In this document: positions 50,720 through 59,118 of the stretch, one piece after another | Layout of the letters: each line of letters begins with the position of its first letter | Position numbering within the stretch: position 1 is the stretch's first letter | Source of the DNA: Nocardia sp. NBC_01503 | GTDB lineage: Bacteria; Actinomycetota; Actinomycetes; Mycobacteriales; Mycobacteriaceae | Reading direction: 5' to 3' | DNA: 64,000 bases | Assembly: GCF_036327755.1 (NCBI RefSeq) | Contig: NZ_CP109596.1 | Coordinates: 4,774,001-4,838,000 of the forward strand | Made by a program: the position numbers and the translations under genes | Notes under the pieces: generated by a model | Seen by the model: only the letters and a program-made list of their open reading frames with translations | Database searches by the model: none | What the model was told of the DNA's origin: nothing

Positions 50720-52123
50720 GTGGGATTGCGGCCGGGGGAGGATTTCGCGGGGTTCGCCATCGAGCGGCTGCTCGGGTCGGGCGGGATGGGGGCGGTATAT
50801 CTGGCGAAGCATCCGCGGTTGCGGCGGCGGGTGGCGTTGAAGGTGCTCGCCGATACGTTCACCTCGGATCCCAAGACGCGCAATGCCTTCGATCGGGAGG
50901 CGACGCTCGCGGCCGGGTTGGAGCATCCGAATATCGTTGCGGTGTATGACCGGAGTGCCGTTGATGATGCGGCGCTGTGGCTGGCTATGCGGTATATCGA
51001 CGGCGGGGATGCGGCTGGGCTGTTGGGGAAGTCTCCGCAGGGGCTCGAGCCGGTGCGGGCGGTGCGGTTGGTCGCCGATGCTGCGCACGCACTGGATTAC
51101 GCGCATGGGCGGGGTGTGCTGCATCGGGATGTGAAGCCCGCCAATCTGTTGATCGAGAATGATCGGCGGGCGGGGGAGCGGGCGGTGCTCACCGATTTCG
51201 GGATCGCGCGCACCTTGGATGACACGGTCACGCTCTCCGGGATCGCCGCCACCTTCGCCTATGCCGCGCCGGAGCGGTTCGGGGAGGCGGTCGCCGATCA
51301 TCGGGCCGATATCTATTCGCTGGGCTGCACGCTGTTTCAACTGTTGACGGGGCAGCCGCCGTTCGTGCGCCGGGATCAGGCCGCGGTGATCGGTGCGCAT
51401 CTGGCCGCACCACCGCCCTCGCCACGCGAGTTGCGGGCCGAGCTGCCCGCCGAATTGGATGCGGTGATCGCCACCGCGCTGGCCAAGTCGCCGGGGGACC
51501 GGTACCCGACGTGTACCGCGCTCGCCGAGGCGGCGGCGCGAGCGCTCCCGGCGGCCGCTGTCACGGCGCGTCTGGAAAAGCCACGGCCGGTGGAGATTTC
51601 GAGACGGGTGGAGCCCGAGGGAGTGTCGGCGGTCGATGCGGCGATGCCGCCCGCACCGCCGCTGCCGCGGCTGGAGTCCGGGCCGGCGCGCCCGGCTGTC
51701 TCTGTGCCGGGGCGCGAGTCCGATCCCGCCCCCGTGGTCGCCCCTCTGCCGTGGCGCGGGAACTCGACCGGTCGCCGCCGGGTCGCCGTGGTGGCAGGTC
51801 TGCTCGTGACCGGTGCGAGCGTGGCGGTCGGCGGGACACTCGCGCTGCGCGGCGGCGCGGAATCGCCTGCCTCGACACCCGGCCTGACCACCTCCGCCGT
51901 TGTGTCACAGCAGGTTACGCCGACCACCGCGCCGATTCCGGTCAACCAGCAGCCGACCACCACGCCGCCACCGGTCGAGACCCCGGCACCGGATATCGCA
52001 GAGCCGCCCGCCGAACAACCGCAGTACTCGGCCCCCGTCACCCGGGCGCAGAGTCCCGCCGCCCAGATTCCGGTGGCTCCGCCGGTGGTTCCGCAGACGC
52101 GGGCGCATCAGTTCGGCGAATGA
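50720..52123 (+). CDS. Membrane Ser/Thr protein kinase, PknB type
   Basis: A Hanks-type kinase of 467 residues. GTG 50720 is chosen because GGGGAGGG lies just before it and the kinase fold starts within 15 residues; the frame opens at 50651. The glycine loop is LLGSGGMGAVY, with Lys41 in VALKVL, Asp137 in LHRDVKPANLL and Asp159 in LTDFGIART. After a Pro-rich juxtamembrane stretch one membrane helix (~355-380) leads to an extracytoplasmic Thr/Pro-rich tail of ~90 residues with no PASTA or other sensor domain. Convergent with the DUF4189 pair. Confidence 0.9.
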   Translation: MGLRPGEDFAGFAIERLLGSGGMGAVYLAKHPRLRRRVALKVLADTFTSDPKTRNAFDREATLAAGLEHPNIVAVYDRSAVDDAALWLAMRYIDGGDAAGLLGKSPQGLEPVRAVRLVADAAHALDYAHGRGVLHRDVKPANLLIENDRRAGERAVLTDFGIARTLDDTVTLSGIAATFAYAAPERFGEAVADHRADIYSLGCTLFQLLTGQPPFVRRDQAAVIGAHLAAPPPSPRELRAELPAELDAVIATALAKSPGDRYPTCTALAEAAARALPAAAVTARLEKPRPVEISRRVEPEGVSAVDAAMPPAPPLPRLESGPARPAVSVPGRESDPAPVVAPLPWRGNSTGRRRVAVVAGLLVTGASVAVGGTLALRGGAESPASTPGLTTSAVVSQQVTPTTAPIPVNQQPTTTPPPVETPAPDIAEPPAEQPQYSAPVTRAQSPAAQIPVAPPVVPQTRAHQFGE

Positions 52124-52135
52124 AACAGCCTGTGC

Positions 52136-52579
52136 TCAACCGGCGTTGGAGGTGCAGATGGTGTCCAGCACGACGCCGGGCTCCAGCACTCCGCCGAGCA
52201 TCGGCATCGGCTGGGTGGTGTCCACGCCGAACTTCTTGCGCGCGTCGGCCTCCGCGGCGGCGGGGGTGGGACCGTTCCCGGACATGTACCAGGGTGACGA
52301 GCCGAACAGCGTTTTGGCGTCGCGCTCGACCACGACACCGCACTCATTGTGAATTCGCGTCGCGATCGAGCAGGTGCCGGTCGCGTTCTGGTTCCGGCAC
52401 GTCTCCAGGGCGGCCTGGTCCGCGGCGTACTGGGTCGGGTAGTCGAAGGCCTCGCCGACGCGGAATCCGCCGACGGCGATCGCGCCGTACAGATCACCGG
52501 CCGCGTGCGCGGTGCCGATGCCGAGCATTCCGCTGGCCGAAATCAGGGTGACGGCAGTGTATTTCATGATCCGAGACAT
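52136..52579 (-). CDS. DUF4189 secreted protein, second of a pair
   Basis: A 147-residue exported protein. ATG 52579 is preferred because GAGGA lies 7-8 bases upstream; ATG 52594 overlaps the previous stop and is an alternative. A signal peptide ends near THA. The mature part has LYGAIAVGGFRVGEAFDYPT, DQAALETC and four Cys, the DUF4189 pattern. Function is unknown. It shares its architecture with the gene just upstream and must derive from a tandem duplication. Confidence 0.8.
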   Translation of the reverse strand: MSRIMKYTAVTLISASGMLGIGTAHAAGDLYGAIAVGGFRVGEAFDYPTQYAADQAALETCRNQNATGTCSIATRIHNECGVVVERDAKTLFGSSPWYMSGNGPTPAAAEADARKKFGVDTTQPMPMLGGVLEPGVVLDTICTSNAG

Positions 52580-52590
52580 GGGCTGGGTCC

Positions 52591-53049
52591 TCATCGGGCG
52601 TTCGCGGTGCAGGCGGTGTCCTTGATGAACGGGCTGGTGCGCATCGAGCTGCCCCAGAAGATTCCGATCAGGGTGCCACCCAGCCAGCTCGACTGCGGCA
52701 CCTGCGAGATCGCCATCTGTTCGGCGTCGGCGGCAGTGGCGCCCGTGCCGTAGTAGTAGATCGGCTGATTGCCCCATGCGCCGATCGAACCCCATTCGGC
52801 CACCGAGCCGCAGTCGTTCTGGAGCCGCAATTTGATTGTGCACCAGGTCTTCCCGCCGCACATCTCGATGGCGGCATCGTCCGCGGCGGCCTGGGTCGGA
52901 TAGTCGACCGCGTGGGAGACCGTATTGATCCCCGCGGCGAATGCCCCGTACAGATTTCCGCTCGCGTGCGCGGTGCCGCCTCCCGCGGCGACGAGCACGC
53001 CCGCGGCCGGAATAACCATGGCCAGCGCGGACTTTCCCAACAGTGTCAT
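52591..53049 (-). CDS. DUF4189 secreted protein, first of a pair
   Basis: A 152-residue exported protein with a signal peptide ending near THA, then LYGAFAAGINTVSHAVDYPT, DDAAIEMCGG, a Cys-rich centre and a C-terminal DTACTANA. DUF4189 proteins are common secreted proteins of Nocardia. The paralogue follows with an overlapping start. Confidence 0.8.
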   Translation of the reverse strand: MTLLGKSALAMVIPAAGVLVAAGGGTAHASGNLYGAFAAGINTVSHAVDYPTQAAADDAAIEMCGGKTWCTIKLRLQNDCGSVAEWGSIGAWGNQPIYYYGTGATAADAEQMAISQVPQSSWLGGTLIGIFWGSSMRTSPFIKDTACTANAR

Positions 53050-53233
53050 GCAATCAACCCCCGAGAGGAACAGCGATACCGGGGCATCATCGCGGCAATC
53101 GGGCCGACTGTCCAGCCTGATTCACCGGCCGGTTGCGTGTTGTGTCGTGAATGGTCCCCCATGTTTCTGGGACCTTCTGCCGTGCAACAGCTTTCCGTAC
53201 CTTGGTAGGTCATCCGATGATGAGGAGAGTGTG

Positions 53234-54532
53234 ATGATCGGTGCGCGGTACTGGGTGCGGTGGCTGGTAGAGCAGGGTGCGCCGAGGTATGGGATCAGGT
53301 TGCAGACGCTGCGCGATGATCCGCTCGCGGAGTTGATGGGGAGTGTTGCGGGGCTGCGGGATCCATTCCCGCCGATCGAGAAATTGCGGGCGCGCGGGCG
53401 CTTGGTATCGAGTCCGATCGCCTGGGGGACAGCGGATTACGAGATCTGCCGGTCGATTCTGCGGGATGGCAATTGGGGCGTGTACGGGATCACCGGGTTC
53501 GAGCGCACAGGGGTGGTGCGCAAGATCGCCGACAGCGCGCCGATTCCGCCCAATCCGGTGGAGAAGCCATCCATGCTGCTCAGCGATCCGCCCGATCACA
53601 CGCGGTTACGCAAATCGGTGTCGAAGGCGTTCACGCCCAGAGCCGTTGGGCGGCTGCGGGATCGGGTGGAGTCCGTGACCGCCGAGTTGCTCGACGCGCT
53701 GCCTTCGGACGGGTCGGCGGACTTGATCCACGATTTCGCGGCGCATGTGCCGATCGCCATCATCTCCGAGATGCTCGGATTCCCGGATGAGTCCAGGGAT
53801 ACCTTCCTGGCCTGGGGTGATGTGGTGAGCCCGATGTTGGATATCGGGATCTCCTGGTCGCAGTGGCGTAATGCCGTGGTCTCCATGCGCGGCATGGACG
53901 GCTATCTCGACGAGCACATCGCCCGGCTGCGGGCGCAGCCGCGCGAGGACATTCTGAGCAGCCTGGTCGCCGCCGGTGATCTCACCGACGGTGAACTCAA
54001 ATCGGCGGCGACGCTGCTCATGGGCGCGGGCTTCGAGACCGCGGTCAATCTCATCGGAAACGGTGTGGTGCACCTGCTTTCGAATTCCGAGCAACTGGCG
54101 GTCCTACGCGCGGAGCCGGAGCTGTGGCCCAATGCGGTGGAGGAGATGCTCCGCTTCGAGGCCCCGATTCAGGCGGCGGCGCGACTTGCCCTGTCCGATA
54201 CCGAGATCGCGGGTGTGAAGTTGAAGAAGGGCAGCCTGGTGGTGATGTCACTGGGTGGTGCGAATCGGGATCCGGCGGTATTCGAGAATCCGAATGTCTT
54301 CGATGTCACCCGCTCGAATGCCAAAGACCATTTGTCGTTTTCGAGTGGTATCCACGCCTGTCTGGGTGCGAGCCTGGCGCGCATGGAGGGCATCTACGCG
54401 CTGCGCGCGCTCTTCGAACGCTTCCCGAATCTGACACTCACCGATGAGCCGACCCGGCGTCCGCTGTTCACCCTGCGCGGATACTCCAGCATGCCTGCGC
54501 ATTTGGGTCAGCGCGCCCACGTCACCACCTAG
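53234..54532 (+). CDS. Cytochrome P450
   Basis: A soluble actinobacterial P450 of 432 residues. ATG 53234 follows GAGGAG at the right distance; the open frame upstream of it is not supported. The heme loop is FSSGIHACLGASLARME (Cys376), the I-helix LLMGAGFETAVNLIGNG (Phe-Glu instead of His-Glu before Thr) and the ExxR helix in VEEMLRFEAPIQ. PSMLLSDPPDHTRLRK is the common substrate-channel motif. No ferredoxin or reductase gene is adjacent. Substrate unknown. Confidence 0.9.
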   Translation: MIGARYWVRWLVEQGAPRYGIRLQTLRDDPLAELMGSVAGLRDPFPPIEKLRARGRLVSSPIAWGTADYEICRSILRDGNWGVYGITGFERTGVVRKIADSAPIPPNPVEKPSMLLSDPPDHTRLRKSVSKAFTPRAVGRLRDRVESVTAELLDALPSDGSADLIHDFAAHVPIAIISEMLGFPDESRDTFLAWGDVVSPMLDIGISWSQWRNAVVSMRGMDGYLDEHIARLRAQPREDILSSLVAAGDLTDGELKSAATLLMGAGFETAVNLIGNGVVHLLSNSEQLAVLRAEPELWPNAVEEMLRFEAPIQAAARLALSDTEIAGVKLKKGSLVVMSLGGANRDPAVFENPNVFDVTRSNAKDHLSFSSGIHACLGASLARMEGIYALRALFERFPNLTLTDEPTRRPLFTLRGYSSMPAHLGQRAHVTT

Positions 54533-54546
54533 GCGCCGCATGAAAA

Positions 54547-54582
54547 GCGGGGCCCGGCAACGGATTCGCTGCCGGGCCCCGC
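54547..54582. terminator. Strong bidirectional hairpin
   Basis: GCGGGGCCCGGCA and TGCCGGGCCCCGC form a perfect 13-bp stem with a 10-base loop, between the convergent P450 and cutinase genes. Confidence 0.85.
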
Positions 54583-54596
54583 ACGGTGCGGTCACA

Positions 54597-55526
54597 TCAG
54601 GGCTGTGCCATATCCATCAGCCAGTTGTGCAGCCATACGGTCGCGGTCGCGCCATTGCCGTCCACCACATACCGCGGATACGACTGGTGTACACCGGAGG
54701 TGAGGAACTGCTGCACCTGCCGCGTCCACTGCTCACCGGACGGATTGTCCGGCGGCGCGGACATAATCGCCGACCAGCCCGGCAGCAATGCCTCCCCGAG
54801 GATCGACTGCATGGTCAGCGCGTAATTGCCGATTTGCAGCGGATCGGGTGCGGACAGCTGCGTCATGAATCCGGCGAATCGTCCGGCGAGATCATCGACC
54901 GGCACCGAACAATACAAGTCGCCCGCAGCGCAGAAGGTTCGCACATTCTGGCTCAGCCAGCCGAAGCCGCCGATCCGCGCCCCACCCGCGCCCGTGCCCG
55001 GGACCGGTGGCCCGACCAGCGCATCGGTGGGGGAGCGGCGCGGATCAGAGATCAACCCGACCCCGACCACGCGCTCGGGCGGAACCACGCCGTGTCCGGT
55101 GCCGATCTCGGCGGCCAGATCACCGGCGGCATCCGCGCCCTGGCTGTACCCGATCAGCGCGAATCGCGTTGCGCTGCACCGGGCCGCCATATCGGCGATC
55201 AGGGCGCGGGCATTGGCGACGCCCTCTCGTTTGGAGCGCCCGTACACCTCGCCCTCCCACGGCAGCGCGGTGGCCGCGTACCCCACATAATCGGTACGCA
55301 CGTTTCCGGGTAGCCCGCGGGTAACGACAGAGAGCATTCCGGTCGGATGGGAATCATCACGGGTGGTTTCCCAGGTGCCGGGCACGGCCACCACATTCAA
55401 ATCCGGGCAGCCGGGCGTGGCGCCCGCCTCCGGGGTTCCGGCGGACAGTAACCCTGCCGCTATAGCCACGGTCGACGCGGCGGCGGCACATACTGTCTTC
55501 AAAGCCTGTGTTGTTCCAAAGGACAA
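54597..55526 (-). CDS. Cutinase-family secreted esterase
   Basis: A secreted serine esterase of 309 residues, starting at TTG 55526 with AAGGAG eight bases before it. A signal peptide ends near AGA. The nucleophile is Ser128 in ALIGYSQGADAAGD; the acid lies in DLYCSVPVDD and the His near VHQSYPRYV. Paired Cys at 40/117 and 198/206 fit the family disulfides. Mycobacterial relatives (Culp) hydrolyse lipids of the envelope or host. The long Pro/Gly loop after DPRRSPTDALVGP is typical of the larger actinobacterial members. Confidence 0.88.
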   Translation of the reverse strand: MSFGTTQALKTVCAAAASTVAIAAGLLSAGTPEAGATPGCPDLNVVAVPGTWETTRDDSHPTGMLSVVTRGLPGNVRTDYVGYAATALPWEGEVYGRSKREGVANARALIADMAARCSATRFALIGYSQGADAAGDLAAEIGTGHGVVPPERVVGVGLISDPRRSPTDALVGPPVPGTGAGGARIGGFGWLSQNVRTFCAAGDLYCSVPVDDLAGRFAGFMTQLSAPDPLQIGNYALTMQSILGEALLPGWSAIMSAPPDNPSGEQWTRQVQQFLTSGVHQSYPRYVVDGNGATATVWLHNWLMDMAQP

Positions 55527-55858
55527 GGCGCATCACTCCTTGCTCGGACCGTACGTTGTTGGCAGATCTGCCCCGCATACACGGGTTGGCAACACTTCGG
55601 CATGCGCACCCGCCTCCCCGATGGTCCCGACCTACCCGAATGATTGCCGAGATGTGGTGGGCGCGCCGGGGCGAACATACCAAGAAACCGGCCAGTTCGG
55701 ACGGCGCATGCTGATTGATTGCCGGTTTCTCGGCGAGGCGCCTCGCGACAGTCCGCTCCGGAAGGCGACACGCCGAGGCGCGGCACCCGAACGCGACTTC
55801 GCCCGTAGGCGTGCACACCTACGGGCGAATTGTCCAGTCCTCGAAGGGGAGTGGGGCC
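55527..55858. other. Intergenic gap between cutinase and mycolyltransferase
   Basis: About 330 bases with no supported gene; the frames running through it are antisense extensions. It should hold the cutinase promoter and, at 55800-55827, the terminator of the mycolyltransferase gene. Confidence 0.5.
55800..55827 (-). terminator. Hairpin after the mycolyltransferase gene
   Basis: CGCCCGTAGG and CCTACGGGCG, 10-bp perfect stem with an 8-base loop, 32 bases beyond the stop on the minus strand. Confidence 0.65.
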
Positions 55859-56866
55859 TCAGGAGACGCCGAGCGCCGCCGCGAACATCGGCCAGGATCG
55901 ATGCAGATCCTGCTCCCAGTAATGCCAGGTATGCGATCCGGCGGCCCGATATTCGACCTGCGCGGGAATGTCGAGTTCGGCCAGTCGGTCGGCGAGGCGA
56001 TGGGTACAGGAGTTGGTGGCGGCCTCGATGAGCCCGCCCAGCACCATCTGATTGGCCTTGCTCGCTACCTGCCCGACGGAGTACGGCGGCAGGATCGCCT
56101 CGGCCTCACCCGGCAGCCCGGTCGCGCTGGAGAGATAGATTGCCTTGCCGCGCAGGCGTTCCGCATTGAGGATCGCGTCGTGATCGCGCCAGTCCGGATC
56201 ATCGTCGCTGCCCCACATATTCTTCGGGCTCGCGCCCGCGCGCGCCAGCACCAGGTCGATATAGGTGCGGCCGAAGGAATCGGTGGTGGAGGCGCAACCG
56301 CTGAACGATCCGACGGCGCGGTAGAGGTCGGGGGCGGTGCCGGCCATGTACAGCACCGAGGTCGCCGACATCGATACCCCCGCGATGGCATTCACGCCCG
56401 AGGTGTGCAGTTGCGCGTCGATGATCGGCGGCAGCTCACGCGTCAGGAAGGTCTCCCACATATTGCGCCCGAGCTTGGGATCGTCGCGCTGCCAATCGGT
56501 GTAGTACGAGAACGCGCCCACCGCCGGGGTCACCACGTTCACATTCTTCGCACCGAGGAACTGCACGATATCGGTCTGGTTGTACCAGCTGGCGAGGTCC
56601 TCGCCGCCGCCCGCGCCATTGAGCAGGTACAGGGTGGGCCGGGGTTCGCTGGTATCGAAGGCGGTCAGGATCTGCAGCGGGATAACGCGATCCATTGCCG
56701 CGGAGTACACATAGAAGACCTGCTGGCGTTGTCCTTCGCGATCGATGTGGTCCAGATGGGCCGCGGCTTCGGCATGGGCTGTTCCCACGGAACCGGGCAG
56801 GCCCGACATCAACGACAGGGCGAGGGCGGCGGCTGCGAAGAGCCCCGCGGATTTACGCACGAGCAA
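55859..56866 (-). CDS. Mycolyltransferase / antigen 85-like esterase
   Basis: A secreted alpha/beta-hydrolase of 335 residues with a signal peptide ending near AHA. The nucleophile is Ser165 in IAGVSMSATSVLY; the His is in SHTWHYWEQDL. TLYLLNGAGGGED and NVVTPAVGAFSYYTDW follow the antigen 85 order. The family transfers mycolic acids between trehalose esters and arabinogalactan, so the gene fits a mycolate-containing envelope. The canonical catalytic acid and substrate loops could not be verified by eye; it may be one of several paralogues. Start is TTG 56866 (GAGGA upstream) or GTG 56860. Confidence 0.85.
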   Translation of the reverse strand: MLVRKSAGLFAAAALALSLMSGLPGSVGTAHAEAAAHLDHIDREGQRQQVFYVYSAAMDRVIPLQILTAFDTSEPRPTLYLLNGAGGGEDLASWYNQTDIVQFLGAKNVNVVTPAVGAFSYYTDWQRDDPKLGRNMWETFLTRELPPIIDAQLHTSGVNAIAGVSMSATSVLYMAGTAPDLYRAVGSFSGCASTTDSFGRTYIDLVLARAGASPKNMWGSDDDPDWRDHDAILNAERLRGKAIYLSSATGLPGEAEAILPPYSVGQVASKANQMVLGGLIEAATNSCTHRLADRLAELDIPAQVEYRAAGSHTWHYWEQDLHRSWPMFAAALGVS

Positions 56867-56922
56867 AGAACTTGGTCCTCGGAAATTATTGGCGGATACC
56901 GGAATTCCGGATGCTACCCGGA

Positions 56923-56956
56923 CCGTGGCCGGGCGGGGCTACCGCACCGGCCACGG
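56923..56956 (-). terminator. Hairpin after the secreted-protein gene
   Basis: CCGTGGCCGG and CCGGCCACGG, 10-bp perfect stem with a 14-base loop, directly after the stop at 56964 on the minus strand. Confidence 0.75.
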
Positions 56957-56963
56957 GAGGGGA

Positions 56964-57668
56964 TCAGCTACCGATCAGGTTCTTCAGCACACCGCTGAGA
57001 ATGTCGGTGACCGAACCGGTCGAGCTGAGCTGGCCGTCGGAGGAGCCGAGGCCGTTATCGCTCATGCTGCCCTGGACCGACTCGCCCGGGTTGGCGTTGC
57101 GCGCGGTGAAGCACGCGGTCAGGTTGGGGAAGCTGGCGCCGACGCCGACGGTGCCGGCCACGCCGATGCCACCGCTGGTGACCATCTGACCGGTCTTGAC
57201 GCTGCTCGGCACCCGGTAGGTGATCTTCATGGTGACCGGGTTACCGGAGTTGACGAACCAGCCGGTGCTGGTGACCTTCCAGCCACCGCCATTCGGCTCG
57301 GGGGTCACTTCTTCTTCGGTCTGACCGCCGATGGCGTGGTACGCGGTAATGGTGGTCTTGATGGGCGCCGCGAAACCGGTCGGCGGGTAATCGGTAATGG
57401 TGTTGACGTACGGGTTACCAATGCTCGTGGTGCCCACGACAATGGTGTACGTGACCGTGGTGCCGACACCGATGGAGCCGGAGCTGGCGGTCTTGTCGTA
57501 CACGTGCGTAATGCCGACCGTGCTGATGTCCTTCTTGGTGTCATGGCTCGACACCGCGCAGGTCGAGGTGTCGGCGCTCGCGACACCGGTGCCGAGCGCG
57601 ACGCCCGCGCCCGCGACGATCAAAGCGGAGGCCGCGAATCCGGCGGCCAATCGTGAAGTCTGAAGCAT
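56964..57668 (-). CDS. Secreted protein of unknown function, beta-sandwich-like
   Basis: A 234-residue exported protein from ATG 57668 with AAGGAA upstream; signal peptide ends near ASA. The mature chain is rich in Thr, Val, Gly and Ser with alternating strands (TTVTYTIVVGTTS, PVTMKITYRVP), and only two Cys, as in immunoglobulin-like surface or adhesin modules. No sortase motif or lipobox is present. The family is not recognised. Confidence 0.7.
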   Translation of the reverse strand: MLQTSRLAAGFAASALIVAGAGVALGTGVASADTSTCAVSSHDTKKDISTVGITHVYDKTASSGSIGVGTTVTYTIVVGTTSIGNPYVNTITDYPPTGFAAPIKTTITAYHAIGGQTEEEVTPEPNGGGWKVTSTGWFVNSGNPVTMKITYRVPSSVKTGQMVTSGGIGVAGTVGVGASFPNLTACFTARNANPGESVQGSMSDNGLGSSDGQLSSTGSVTDILSGVLKNLIGS

Positions 57669-58056
57669 GTTTCCTTCCAGCGGTACCGGAGATGCCGGAA
57701 CCAATTCCTCATCGACGAGCGGCCCGCACCCATTAACCGGTGACAGGCCGCCTGGCAGATGAGTAAACCCGATAGTTGGACGCTCGTCCAGGGTTTCTGG
57801 AAAACTTCTGAAAATATGTCATGTCACTTCGTTCGGTATGTTAAGGACTTTCGATTAATGACATGAAAAAGGGCAGTATTCACCGAATCGCATCGTACTA
57901 GAACGTGTTCTCGTTTTGGGTCGTTTCGGGCAAACTCGCAGTTCGGTGAGGGTGGGCGAGCGGCCGCGGGCTCGGTCCGGGCATGGGGAAGCCCCGGGGA
58001 CTAGCCTGCCCCGGGGCCTCGGTGTCCACCCATTTGCAACACACCGACACGTTTAA
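57669..58056. other. Intergenic gap, AT-rich at 57780-57900
   Basis: About 390 bases without a gene. It holds the promoter of the secreted-protein gene, a spaced inverted repeat CATGTCA (57820-57826) / TGACATG (57859-57865) and a hairpin terminator at 57991-58017 for the RNAs upstream. Confidence 0.5.
57991..58017 (-). terminator. Hairpin downstream of the two structured RNAs
   Basis: GCCCCGGGG and CCCCGGGGC, 9-bp stem with a 9-base loop, about 40 bases beyond the second RNA on the minus strand. Confidence 0.65.
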
Positions 58057-58162
58057 GAACGAACTCAGATTGAAGACGTAGCGCTCTGCGATTGAGCTAC
58101 GGCCCATTGGTGGCTGAGCCGGTGGGAGTTGAACCCACAACCTCTACGTTGAAAGTCCGTTC
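58057..58162 (-). ncRNA. Structured RNA B: tRNA-like module in permuted order (Y RNA-like)
   Basis: Minus strand, read 5' to 3': outer stem strand GAACGGACTT; CTTTCAA; CGTAG; AGGTT; a perfect T-arm GTGGG-TTCAACT-CCCAC; CGGCTCA, G, CCA; CCAA; TGGGCCG, which pairs 7/7 with CGGCTCA (one G-U); TA; a perfect D-arm stem GCTC/GAGC; CTACG, which pairs 5/5 with CGTAG; TCTTCAATCT; outer stem GAGTTCGTTC, which pairs 10/10 (two G-U) with GAACGGACTT. So the 3' half of a tRNA precedes the 5' half and the ends form a helix where the anticodon arm would continue. This is the layout described for bacterial YrlA Y RNAs. A circularly permuted tRNA gene, with TTC at the anticodon place, is the alternative. Confidence 0.75.
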
Positions 58163-58188
58163 TCTCGATTCGGTGTTGGGCGGCGAAT

Positions 58189-58324
58189 GCTGAAACTGGA
58201 GCGATAACGTGAGTTTGACGGCGCGGTGCCTCTGCCGATTGGGCTATCCCGCCGCGAGTGGCGGGAGGAGGATTCGAACCTCCACTGTGCCGCTGTGCCG
58301 ATCACATTGAACTTCTGATTCAGC
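58189..58324 (-). ncRNA. Structured RNA A: tRNA-like module in permuted order (Y RNA-like)
   Basis: Minus strand, read 5' to 3': outer helices GCTGAA and AATGTGA; CGGC; ACA; GCGG; CACAGT; a perfect T-arm GGAGG-TTCGAAT-CCTCC; TCCCGCC, A; CTCGC; GGCGGGA, which pairs 7/7 with TCCCGCC; TA; a D-arm GCCC-AATCGGCAGA-GGC; A; CCGC and GCCG, which pair with GCGG and CGGC; then TCACGTT and TTCAGC closing the outer helices. The T-arm and D-loop sequences are close to tRNA consensus, but no anticodon loop is formed. It lies between the conserved gene at 58368 and RNA B, all on one strand. Confidence 0.72.
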
Positions 58325-58367
58325 TTGCGCTCATGCGCGACAACGACATTAGCCGGTGCCGCGCCGG

Positions 58368-59099
58368 TCAGCCAAACAGATATCCGAAGATCTCCTCACC
58401 CGGCTTGCGCTGGGTGATCTCGGCGTTGTTGGCCTCCTCGCGCGCGAACTTCACTGCCTGCTGCAGCTTTTCGACGCGATCGGCGAGATCGTTGACCCGC
58501 TTGGCGGGCAGCGCGCCGGAGAACTTGGTGGTGCGCCAGTATCCGACCACCACATCCTCGTGATACACCTCGACCTGCGCCGGATGCTTCTCCGTCGCTT
58601 CGGCTTTCACGTGATTGCGCGGAATCTTCTTGGTGCGCACCGTCTGTACCGGTTCGGTGGCGTAGCAGTCCGCCGAGGCGTCGTACTCCCACGATTCGGC
58701 GGCATCGAGCACCGGCAGCTTGCGCACGAAGGTGTGCAGATCCACCAGCTGCTTCTCCAGGAACAGCAGATAGGTGACCGGTGCGTCCTTCACCAGCGTC
58801 CGGCCGTCCACCACCACATCGGCGGTCGCCGCGCAGTTCGCCCAATCCTTGGTCGCGACGACATCGAACAGTTTGGTCAGAATCTCGGCCGTGGTCCGGA
58901 GCACTTCCTCCGACTTCACCTGCACCCGAGTCGATTCGGGCGGCAACTGCTCACCCTCTTCGTCCTTGGGGCGATAGGTCCGCGAAATCCCGCTCAGCAG
59001 CGGGTTCTTGGCCAGCAGGTGATGGGCCTCGGTGAGCTCGGAAAAAGTGCGGGACTTGATCCCCTTCTCCACGGCGACAATCTGATTCAAACGCGTCAT
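58368..59099 (-). CDS. Conserved actinobacterial hypothetical protein beside Y RNA-like genes
   Basis: A 243-residue soluble protein from ATG 59099. I recall near-identical openings (MTRLNQIVAVEKG) in other actinobacteria, so it is well conserved, but no function is known to me. Visible features: a helical N-terminus, a mixed centre (DWANCAATADVVVDGRTL, VTYLLFLEKQL), a basic stretch (RTKKIPRNHVKAEATEKHP) and a C-terminal coiled-coil-like helix (RVEKLQQAVKFAREEANNAE). The basic patch could bind RNA. It is not a Ro60/TROVE protein, the known Y RNA partner. RNA A starts 44 bases after its stop on the same strand. Gluconokinase lies upstream in the same direction, 19 bases away. Confidence 0.8.
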   Translation of the reverse strand: MTRLNQIVAVEKGIKSRTFSELTEAHHLLAKNPLLSGISRTYRPKDEEGEQLPPESTRVQVKSEEVLRTTAEILTKLFDVVATKDWANCAATADVVVDGRTLVKDAPVTYLLFLEKQLVDLHTFVRKLPVLDAAESWEYDASADCYATEPVQTVRTKKIPRNHVKAEATEKHPAQVEVYHEDVVVGYWRTTKFSGALPAKRVNDLADRVEKLQQAVKFAREEANNAEITQRKPGEEIFGYLFG

Positions 59100-59118
59100 T
59101 CGGGCACTGTATCGACGA

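Noticed and set aside
52925..53233. N-terminal extension of the second P450
   Set aside because: The extension overlaps the opposing DUF4189 gene and its composition is unlike P450; ATG 53234 with GAGGAG fits the family start.
55715..56998. 427-residue plus-strand frame over the mycolyltransferase
   Set aside because: The minus strand encodes a complete esterase with signal peptide and GVSMSA motif; the plus-strand translation has no family features.
58057..58324. Ordinary tRNA genes, or tRNAs with a group I intron
   Set aside because: Halves in normal order do not pair at the acceptor stem (GGCGGGA against CGGCTCA), and the ~60-70 bases between modules are far too short for a group I intron.
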